Shown: positions 44,456 to 53,978 of the stretch, one piece after another
Numbering within the stretch: the stretch's first letter is position 1
Layout: every line of letters begins with the position of its first letter
Position numbers and translations under genes: made by a program
From: Albifimbria verrucaria
Lineage: Eukaryota; Ascomycota; Sordariomycetes; Hypocreales; Stachybotryaceae
Assembly: GCA_020081605.1 (NCBI GenBank)
Contig: JAHREC010000009.1
Span: forward strand, 2,480,001-2,544,000
Direction of reading: 5' to 3'
DNA: 64,000 bases
The notes under the pieces: model-generated
Told to the model about the DNA's origin: nothing
Database searches by the model: none
The model's input: only the letters and a program-made list of their open reading frames with translations

Positions 44456-47400
44456 TCATCTGGCAGCAAAAGGCGTCGCGTCGTAGAACCCGTCTAGACT
44501 CCACGACAAAAACCTCGCCTGGGGGTAAAGTTTCTCGTTCTTCATACTCGATCTCATGGCCTCTAAAGCCGGAAGCATCCACAACTTGTCGTCTTCGGCA
44601 GGAGCATTGGAGAAGAATTGATTGTGCCACTTATTCTTGACGTTTGCTTGAAGTGCTCGCCAAATTTGTTGTCGAATATCCGCCTTTGCTTGGTTCTCGT
44701 CCTTCTTGAAACCCAATGCCACGGCTTGGAAATCGTGGAGCAGGCCTAAAGACAGGTGCGGTACCACGTCATGTCCGTGAACAACACTAGTAATTAGACC
44801 TCGAGTGATCATACTCAGAGGTCTAGACATGACTCCTGGCGATCCATAGGCATAGACGTGAATTCTTCGGCCAGATGGAACCTTAACATCCGTGACACTT
44901 CCTTCAACAACCTGTCCGTCAGCTACAAGCCTGTTGTGAGGCTCTGTCGATGTCACAAAGCCAATTCCATTGGGATTCGGCTCTGACAACATAATGCCCA
45001 ATATTGAAGTTACGGCGCCTCCCAGCGAGTGCCCACACATAACAAGACCGTACTCTGGAAACTCCTGCAACGCTTCTCGAAGCGTCACAAGCACCCTTCC
45101 ATCACCACCGTACAAAATTCGCCGCGCTGAAGCATGTACACCTTTGTGGACTTTGTAACCTCGTCCTCGCCACGTAAGCACATCATAGTCGCAGGTGACA
45201 TCTGCCATGACATCTTCAAACCCGAGAGTGCCTCGGCATACCAGAACGACCGCTTTTTGTGCGTGATCAAGCGAGATATAATGCACCAAAGGCACGCCTG
45301 TTCCAGTTTGACCGGTTCCATCCGTGCCGCCTTGTGGATCAGTGAATGAGGCCAAGAGGACGTTCCCAGATTCGGATTCAGTATGGTGAACGAAGTGCCG
45401 GACATCTTGATGGGTGTTGTCCTGTGTTTGCACCAAAGGCAAGTCCTTTGATATACCTAAAAACTTTAGAAAATGCGATCCATAAGACGCAGACGAAAAT
45501 CGCATATATCTTGTGACATTGTCGAGGAGATGCGCGTTTGGGAACGTGCCACTGACGATTCCTTCGCGTCGGAGAACGTTGAGCGCATCGGAAGCACTGT
45601 AAACACTCTTTTGATGATACGAGGACAGAACCAAGGAAGTCTGCGATTCGTCTACGCCCATATTGTACATGCTATGGTTGTAAGAGTTGGGCCGACGTTG
45701 GTCCTTGCGTGGCGACGGAGGTAGGCTTGCCCTTGGATTTCCATCACTCCGTGGTCTTGTCACAGATTCTTCGGCGGCAACCTCTCTCCGTACAATTGTT
45801 GGGGATGCAGGCCGAAGTACTCCTGCCGGATCAGGGGTAAAGGATTCAGCCTGAGAAACGATGGAGTTTCGCCGATGCTCATGGATAGAGACATAACTTG
45901 CGCGGGAAGAGCTCCTTGTAGGGAGATCTGGGGCTTGAAGAGCTTGTTGAGCCGATGGGCTGGTGTGACCTGTAGCCTCAGTGGGACGATTTTCTGGGTG
46001 ATCGGGCCTTTTCGATGGACTGGAAGGAAGGGATGACGCCGGCAATCGCCGTGTCAACTTACCCTTCCCACTTGCTGTACCAGTTACATTGTTGGGCGAG
46101 TCTTTGCTCCAGATATTCGAGAAAGTATGGCTGCTCCCTCTCAAGGCCTGCTTGAACCCACTCTTCTTCTCGGCAGCTTTGCTGGTGAGGAAGAAGCCTG
46201 TTTTCTTGTCGGCGACATTCCTATCCTTGTTTGGCTGCTCGTGTTGAGATCTTGACAGGCCTGAGCTGGTACCGCCCTGGTTGGGTGGCGAGCGTTGCTT
46301 CTTCTGATTTGCGGCGGGCACTGGTTGGGATGAAAAATCGAGTAATGCCTGTTGCTCATGATGTACTAGAGAAGTATCCATGGAATCCAATTCGGAAGGC
46401 TGTATCTCTAGGACTTCGACAGCAGCATCATCAGTCTCTCGTTCCTCATGCAACAAGGTGGCAGACCGCAATTTGTTCCGCTCGATTTTGTAAACTACAC
46501 GGTAAGACGGCTGGTCATCGTTGTTACCAAGCACCGTAGTGTCATTGTTCAAATCAGACGGAGAACCTATTTCAACCACCTCCGCACCAGGCGGGGCGAT
46601 ATGGAAAGAGGCTGTGATCCTCTCACATCGACGGTGATTGTCTGAACTGTAGAGACGGAACTTGATATGCAGACGGTTGCATCAGGGGTAAGGCCGAGGC
46701 AATTTGGTCCTTTATCCGAGCAAATGCAGCATCATCGTCCTCATTCAATGCTTGCCACTTATTATCTGGAGGGTCCATTGGCTGCAGCGCTCCATCCTCT
46801 TCGCCATTCCTGTCGCCTTCAATTGAGCGTCTCGTTTTGTAATGACCTTGGTGTGTGCCAGAAAGACTCTCTTCGTGTATGTCGACACGCTGGCCGTCGT
46901 TCAAGACGACCACATCCCAGATGAGTTCTTCATACGCCTGGCGCCGCTGTCTCTCCTCGTCTGTTCGGCGGCATTGTCGCTGCAAATATGCCACTGCGGC
47001 AAGAGCAACGACGAGATCCAAGACACTGACCGTCTCACCCGTAGTGCCGGTGGCAGGGTTATCGAATTCACGACGGACCAAGGTGACGATGCTGGCAATG
47101 GCACGGGAAGTATCAGTGGAGCCGAACAGCTGGTCGAGAAATGAGAGCCCCAGCTGAGAGACCTCGGAGGCTGCGGACAGCGAGGTACCGGTGAGATGAA
47201 AGCCAGCCGTGGTCCAGAACACAACCTGGGTCACTATGCGATGTAGACCCTCCAGACTTCGCTCCAAGATAAGCTCTGCATCCACAGTGCCCAGGTCAGT
47301 CCTTGATCGAAAGACGGCTTCTCTCCCGGCTCTGCCCAGGACGCCCTCCACGAGACTTCGGGTCAGCTCGAGACTGGACACGGTGGTGAACTTGGCAGCA

Positions 47401-47567
47401 TCCAGGCCATACGAAGTGATGAGGAAGCCCAGCCTGATGGCCAGGCTGGCCGACTGCGTTGCAAGAGTGATGCCCCGGGCAAATGAGGACAGGAGCAGCG
47501 TGGGTCCAGGCTGCGGGGCGTTGATGGCTTTGGCCACGACGATGCCTTGGTCTCGCGTGCTAGCCAT
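44456..47567 (-). CDS. sn1-specific diacylglycerol lipase-like, class 3 lipase
   Basis: An uninterrupted gene of about 1,030 residues with no intron that I see. The N-terminal part has hydrophobic stretches (LLLSSFARGITLATQSASLAIRLGFLI; VLDLVVALAAVAYL) and is helical. A Ser/Pro-rich region rich in basic residues follows. The alpha/beta hydrolase core has YISLDHAQKAVVLVCRGT, then YGLVMCGHSLGGAVTSILG with the nucleophilic serine (codon near 45024-45030), and VHGHDVVPHLSLG for the acidic residue. This is the layout of fungal class 3 / sn1-DAG lipases. The frame slips by one base at about 46655-46660 and at the G-run 46593-46596, between the two parts. Single-gene status rests on that reading and on the conserved VDVRGSQPLSISPPGAEV junction. 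Confidence 0.75.
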
Positions 47568-48409
47568 CGATATCGTGATGGTTGTGTGCCGTTGCGCCTG
47601 CTGGCGGTGGCATCATGCGCAGAGGGGCGAAGTGGGAAAAGTCGAGGGCACGCAGCCGTCGTTCGTTGACTGTCCTTGCCGACGTCCTGTCAAACTGTTG
47701 AGCGACGGGGTGGCGAAACCAGCGTGTCCCACATGCCAACAGCGAATGAATCGTGAAGTGCCATTGCAACAATTATTAGCCTAGCATGTCGCCCCGGATC
47801 CACGTAATTTTACATGTGAAAGGGCCTGGGGTCGAATCGGAAGAGGCCATCCCCTGACGCTAAACACGGTGGGGGCGTCAAGAATGCTCAAACGGCGCGT
47901 GCTCGCAAATCCCCGACGGCATGGGGCCACCCACCACCTCTGCTACTGCTATAGCTACAGGGTAGGGTGTGCTAGGCATTCGGAGGGTGGCGATGTGGGT
48001 GACGGTTTTGAAGCTTGAACTCATTGATGATGGAACACGTATTTGGAGACAAGTTATTCACAGTGCGTCCGAGAAAGGTTTCGCCTCCATGGTCATGGAA
48101 GCTGCACTCAATTACCTAATCAGGTACGATAACATTTAAATTAGTACCCATTGTTAAGGAAAATACGGTCCGGATGTATCTTTGGTGGTGCGTTGCCTCT
48201 CACCACCTGACAGAAATACCAAGAACACCTAAGGTAGATATGGAATTTACAAGATGGACTGTACCAGATACTACACACGCTTCAATTAGTTCCAAGCCAA
48301 CGTCTCTAATCCCATGAACCCTTCCGACCATGCCTACGCACACCTAGATAGGTGCTCTCATAAGCATCACTCAAGCGGGCCCGGCGCAACGCCCATATCC
48401 ATTCGTACT

Positions 48410-48700
48410 CAGATACCAGTTGCACGATTCGGAACAACACTCTAGATCCCATTGGCAAGGTTCTGTGCCCTGGTCAGTATGTCGCACATTCCGCGTGTAT
48501 ATCCTAACCCACGTTGATTCCAGATGCATGAATACGTAGGGCTCTCCTCCTCTTCTGGTGCCGTGGAAACGGGGTCTCTGGTGATGTCGTGGAAACGGTG
48601 GCTTGTTGTGGTGCCGTGTAAACCGGCTTTATGAGGCTCAAAGAGCTAGTACTCCAACCCCAAAGTTCATGATTGAGGGAGCCATAAGAACAGTTTGCAG
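48410..48700 (+). repeat. Degenerate direct duplication, copy 1
   Basis: Blocks such as CCAGTTGCACGATTCGGAAC, GATCCCATTGGCAAGGTTCT, GGTGCCGTGGAAAC and TATGAGGCTCAAAGA recur in the same order and orientation in copy 2 (49.35-49.6 kb). The remaining sequence between them has diverged and differs in length. The copy boundaries are approximate. Confidence 0.65.
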
Positions 48701-48832
48701 CAGCGCAAGTGATGATTACCGAGAAAGATATAGTGCATTCGATTCCAGGCTCGTTGCTCTATCGTCCTGCTTTACATTACAGGTTGCTCTCATTTTGTGA
48801 TATTTATACCCATCCCACCTCTATAGGTGATT

Positions 48833-49035
48833 CTCATGACGCATCAAATATCGCCATCGCCTCGCATCCTCCATATTCATCGCACCTCTACGAAACAAGT
48901 TCATGACGCATCACGGCTTACCATAATTTCGCTTCTTTCATATCCATCGCACATTCATGACGCATCGGAAATCGCCATCACGCCGCTTGATTTATACCCA
49001 TTGCGCCTGTACAAAGTAAATTCATGACGCACCGC
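48833..49035. repeat. Degenerate array of TCATGACGCATC units
   Basis: TCATGACGCA(T/C)C begins at 48833, 48901, 48955 and 49022. Between the copies lie related stretches (ATCGCCATCGCC, TATCCATCGCAC, CTCTACGAAAC). Unit length varies from 54 to 68 nt. Confidence 0.7.
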
Positions 49036-49349
49036 AGCATGCAATGGAATGCTCTTCGGTCATCGGCACCGAATCGCCTCAGATAAGCAAATATGACAAC
49101 ACTTAAATTCCAAATGTTAAAGCATCTTAATCGTAGCAAGCTAACTGAGCCGGTAGGTAAGCAGGTAGATGCAGATACAGGCGTGTAATGTAGTGGGAAA
49201 CAGCGACAAGTATGGTTACACTAGATACAACGCCACAACCGAAGTATTTCAACAACAGCCAATGCCTTAGCTCATACAATCCCTTTCTTGAGTGTCATAT
49301 CCTCGTACAAACCACTTAAGGTCATGCACAGTGCCCATGAAAACTCGAG

Positions 49350-49605
49350 GCATTAAACCAGTTGCAAGACTCGGAACAGCATGGAAGATCCCATAGGCAA
49401 GGTTCTGAGTTTGGGCCAGAGCTACTCATCTCTCACATGAATTTCAAGGTTCACCTTTATTCCAGGCGCAGCCATACCCCGGCTTATTTTTCGGTGCCGT
49501 GGAAGCCGAGGTCATGAGGCTCAGAAGAACCAATGTTCCAATGCCAAAGCTCATGACTGATGTGGTGTAGGAGGCCATAATGGGACTCTAAGGCAGCGCA
49601 ACAGA
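49350..49605 (+). repeat. Degenerate direct duplication, copy 2
   Basis: The copy carries CCAGTTGCAAGACTCGGAAC, GATCCCATAGGCAAGGTTCT, GGTGCCGTGGAAGC and CATGAGGCTCAGAAG in the same order as copy 1. Spacing differs from copy 1 by indels. Confidence 0.65.
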
Positions 49606-50123
49606 ATATAAACGGCTACAGAGAGCTCAGGTTCATTCTTGTGCCTTTTTGCGTGAAAAATTGTCGTCTGTCTTATTCATATCATTCACAACTTGACGAT
49701 GGAAATTCACGGGCGCATCAGGCATGGAATGAAATGCACCTCGATCTCGAGGCGAGATGCTACTTCGGCATGCTAAAATCAACATCTGTCAACCGGTGTG
49801 GAACTTTGACGGAGTCATTTACAAGCCAGTCGAGTGTTTGATTTCTGCAAGTGCTATCGTACGTCATGAGCCAGAGAACAAGCCGGAGACGAATACCCGG
49901 GCTCGACTAAAGCAGATGCCTTATCAGTTCTCACCACCACATCCGTTCGCAAACGGAAGTGGTGGTGAACAACAACAAACAGTGTACCGGGTGTTCTCAG
50001 AGTTTCAATGGCAGATCCAGGAATGAGTGTATCAACTAAAAAGAAGATCAGCCCGAACCCGGTAAAGGGCGCGGCGCGGCAAAAAGATAGTCTCCGAGTA
50101 TCGTATGATTGATTTATAGGAAT

Positions 50124-50205
50124 AGCCCGATGCGGGGTCGAACCCGCAACCTTGAGATGGTGAACTCGTAAGAGTCTCACGCTCTACCGATTGAGCTAAC
50201 CGGGC
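50124..50205 (-). tRNA. tRNA-Lys (anticodon CUU) with a short intron
   Basis: On the minus strand the gene reads GCCCGGTTAGCTCAATCGG at the 5' end (acceptor and D-arm, box A). The anticodon region is TGAGACTCTTA, and the T-arm is GGTTGCGGGTTCGAACC (box B). It ends ATCGGGCT. The acceptor ends pair over seven positions with one G-U. The anticodon stem TGAGA/TCTCA encloses CTCTTA plus a 10-nt insert (CGAGTTCACC) and A38, so there is an intron after position 37, as in many fungal tRNA genes. Without the insert the mature tRNA is 72 nt before CCA addition. Confidence 0.95.
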
Positions 50206-50643
50206 CGGTTGCTCCTCGGAGACCACGTGATTGTTGAAAGCGAGGGACCAAATTATGAATTAACAGGGTCTGCTTCATATTGCTTCAGACATCGTATTTG
50301 GCAGCCAACCACCTCCTCGATCCGTTTATCTCTTTGTATCGGCTTCCGTACTAGTGTCGGACTGTTGCTCCTTGATACTTTTACACTATCACTCGCCTCT
50401 TGATCTCGAGATAATTGGAATGTACTAGCACAAGATTAACTGCTACTTTCGCGCTCCATTCCGTTCAACTCGACATGATGTAGCTTGACGTGGCGATCTC
50501 TTGCCACGGTTAGACGATTGTAGCATCTACTTGCGTGGGCATCGTAAATTAGAATTATCTAAGTGTGGTATCAACAATTAACAAGATTTCAACAGCATCA
50601 ACCCTCCGTTGGTTTCTTCTTTTTGGCCCCTCATGCCAGTCTT
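50206..50643. other. Intergenic region
   Basis: About 440 bp upstream of the tRNA (minus) and 3' of the surface protein gene. No feature was recognised. Confidence 0.5.
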
Positions 50644-51925
50644 TTACCTGCCTGTTGGCAGCTCTACCGGCACCTCACTGGACAGCTCGGCCGGTACCGT
50701 CTTGGGCGTCCCGTCTATCTCGCTGCGCACGCCAGCGTGGTGTGGCTTCGGCGTTCCGTCCATCTCACTATGCGGGCTGCCGCCTTTGTACGGCTCGTAG
50801 TGACGGCCAAACGCGGCCGGGTCGTGATACGGCGCCTCGCCTAGCTCCGATCGCGGGCCGCCGTGTCCAGGCTGCATCTCAAAGTTGTTGTTGTTGTTGT
50901 TGTTCCAGTCGCTTACGCCATCCTCGTGTCTTTGATAGCCGCTGTCACTGACGTACTTCTCCGGTCGCCCCTCGCCGGGACGTCCCTCTGTGGGAGTGCC
51001 TTCACGGTGTCGGCGTCGCCTGCGCCATAGGAGGAACACGACCAAAGCTATCAGAGCGATGGCTGCTACCGCCACACCCGCTCCGATTCCGGCAGCCGCT
51101 CCAGTGCTGAGACCTCCACTACTCGACGAGTTCTCAGCGTCTGACGCTGGAGGTTCGGTCTGTGTCGAGTCATTACTCGTTGTGGTACTTGCTGTAGACT
51201 TTGCCGGTTCACTCGAGGAGCCCGTCTTGGGCGCCGTTGTTGCCGTTGACTTGTCTGAGGCTTGAAAGTTCAGCTGATACATGGGTGCCCATAAAGAATA
51301 CGTTCGGTCCACGGTCGAAGATTGGCCTGAATCTGACGCGTCCGTCTTGACGACCTTGTCCGCCGTTAAGGTGGCCAACACAGAACCAGCCATCTCCGTC
51401 CCATCACATGTCGCCGTCGGAAACTTCGTTTTGTCTGTGGCGATAGCCAGACAAGTGTTGCCGAACCGGTTGGTGCACATAAAACCCCTACAAACGAAAC
51501 ACTAGTCAATACATGTCGGCGCAGTTCTCGTGATGTCTCAAGACGTACTCTGGACAACATCCTATGGCAGTTTCGCCTGCTTTTAACGGAAATTGGATTT
51601 CCCAGTCTGGTCGCTGACCGTAAATGGCTGTACAGGCAGATGTAAATCCTGTTGGGCAAGCAAGGCCAGGTGAGTAGAATCCCCAACCCATCAGGGGATG
51701 CTCCTTCGTGGCGACATTCTTTGTGTTCCTTGGCGGCCAGCATTCGTAGTTATCTTGCAGACCACTGTCATCGGTATTGACTTTGTCGATACATTTCTGT
51801 CCCGCGAACAGGTCGGAACAGGTCGAGCAGACGGCGAAGTTGACTGCGCAGCTCTTCGGTAACGACCAAGCCGTGGTCAATGGGCCGATGAGAGTACCTG
51901 CTGGGTCTGTAACTACATTCGGCAT
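50644..51925 (-). CDS. Single-pass surface protein with Cys-rich ectodomain
   Basis: Exons are 51550..51925 and 50644..51487. The spliced frame gives GETAIGCCPEGFMCTNRFGNTC, part of a Cys-rich ectodomain that also holds CWPP, GWGFYSPGLACPTGFTSAC and similar blocks. A Ser/Thr-rich stalk follows, then a transmembrane helix (AAAGIGAGVAVAAIALIALVVFLLW) and a basic stop-transfer sequence RRRRRHREGTP. The cytoplasmic tail has a seven-Asn run (a GTT microsatellite near 50885-50906) and a repeated S-E-(I/M)-D-G-T-P-K motif. The arrangement matches fungal Mid2/WSC-like cell-surface proteins but the exact family is unnamed. ATG 51925 is used (the alternative is 51976); no clear signal peptide is visible. 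The frame is intact. Confidence 0.7.
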
Positions 51926-53978
51926 TTTGACTGACGTTTCCCGCGAGACGTTGATTGAGGTTGAGTTGTGGATCAATTAAGCCCAAAGTTGCCTTGACCT
52001 TTGGTGGACGACGCGGCCGGATGGTCAGTTCACCAGCAACAAGGACCAGTGCGGGCGGCTCTTATTTTTACGGAAATCGAGGTAGGAGGCCTGGTTAGCC
52101 TTGAGAATCCTTGTCAGGCATGATTTCTGGGGATCGAGACAGTATGGACACGACACTTCGCATCAGCCCCATGCTCGAAGGATCAGCCTAAGCAGGCCCT
52201 GGGTGATATTCATTGGCAGCCATAGCGGCAAATGCCCGTGGGAACGGTGCCGCGAAAAAGGTTCCGCCAAAACGTCACTAGATTCGGCCTTGCTGTGCCG
52301 CTGATTGATACGTTCGTTCGCAGGATCACTTTCGTTGTACAACACTGTACGACATCCCGCCGCGCAAATCAGGACGTTTCCAAGGTCTCGCATCCAAACA
52401 AGCCGGCAACTTATTCCTGCATTCCACGAACTGCGCCCGAGTTGTAAAGTGACTAACCCCGTTTTGGCTCAAGTTCGCCAATCGAAGTCCTCGACCTAGA
52501 GAACCCTGGGCTAGCTCAGACACCAAAGAGGGTCTCATGTCTTGACAGGCTTAAAATGGTCACAGGCACTGTTCAGGAGTCCTGGGAGGATTTCACCTCG
52601 CTAGACTAGGCAAGGGAGATATATGGAGCTGGGTTTCTTCCTAGCGGTTAGCGGTGCCACCGAGTGGTTGCTGTGGAACTCGTCGTCCCAGTTTCTATCT
52701 CCGGTTTCGTCCATTAGTTACATATGCAATTCTGCAGTGTATGCACCACAGCAGGAGCTACATGCTGTGGTTGTCACCATTGTAGGTGGAAATATACTGG
52801 TCATGAAATGAGCATCTGCTATGGTGCCGAATCTGAAGATTCTCAAGCTCACATAGAAACCACCCCTCGCGAAGGATCATGCTACCGTACCGAGCTTCTA
52901 GAAAGAAGAAGAGAGCAGAGCGTTGCATTTGTCCTGGCTTCAATCCGCTTCGGCATCTCATATGTCCTCACACGCTGGACATGTACGGAGAGAGACCCGA
53001 CGGCTTCAGCCCAGAAATGCGTGCCCAGACTTGTGCATACTATGTACAGCATGTTGGAGATACGAGCTAGGACTTGACCCCTGTGCAGGTCATTGCCATA
53101 TTCGCAATCGAAATCAATATTGGCTCGTTGGGATTGGTTGACATACGGGCCCCTTTGTGATCTCATCCAATTAACTACGTCAACGCATCAGCACTGTCAG
53201 GGGCTAGAGAAGGGCTAAGCCTTTGAGTAAGTCTTGGTATGTCGGCTTGTAGAAAAGGCTTGAGGTAGGCGCCTGGTTCTGAGACAGGTTCCACAGGCTG
53301 GGGACGATACATGTCAGACGTGTAAAACACGACACAGGCATGTCTTCGGATTCAGCCTCAAATTGGATAGTATGCATACGAACTTGATTCTGAAGACAAA
53401 TTCGGGCATACAAATTCTTGACTGTAGTGACCTAACATAATGAAGTTTCACACGTTAGTGTCGATAGGTGATGCTCGCCCATTGGCATTAGTGGTGTCTT
53501 CTCTCCAAAGAAAACGATTTCGATAACGCGATATCTTCCCAGCATGACAACGGATTAGCAGCGATGGAGATAATACTCCCATGCCAATCTTCTAGCCTGC
53601 GTCCAGCCTCGGCCTTGCGGACTCTCAGCAATTGATGGGCTGTTAAAAGACGGCGCACAATTTTAATACCGGTATATGGGAAATTAATTAAAAGGCTCCA
53701 GCATTTCAAAAGTGCTTTGCTCCCAATCACAAGTGCCATAAAATAGCCACTTTACTGCCACGCTCGAAGCCAATCCTGCAGCTTTCAGCTTGAACCCCTG
53801 TTCAAAAGACTAGAAACTAGAATTTGGCCCCCTATCATCTCCGGGCAATTTGCCTCTGGAATTGAAGAAATGAGTATTTCCCACTTCAGCCCTGCGAAAA
53901 GGGCCCATCGATAGTGCTTAGACCCATATTGTACCGTGGCCAGAGTATGTGGGTTGTTGCGACATCAGATTTAGAACA
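51926..53978. other. Intergenic region between divergent genes
   Basis: About 2.05 kb separates the surface protein gene (minus) and the CorA-like gene (plus). Many short frames occur on both strands without family signatures. No RNA gene or repeat was recognised. Confidence 0.5.

Larger units (their letters stand above)
47568..50123. other. Intergenic region with degenerate duplications
   Basis: About 2.5 kb without a supported gene. It contains a degenerate direct duplication (48.4-48.7 and 49.35-49.6 kb) and an array of TCATGACGCATC-containing units (48833-49035), both listed separately. Short frames in it are unsupported. Confidence 0.55.
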
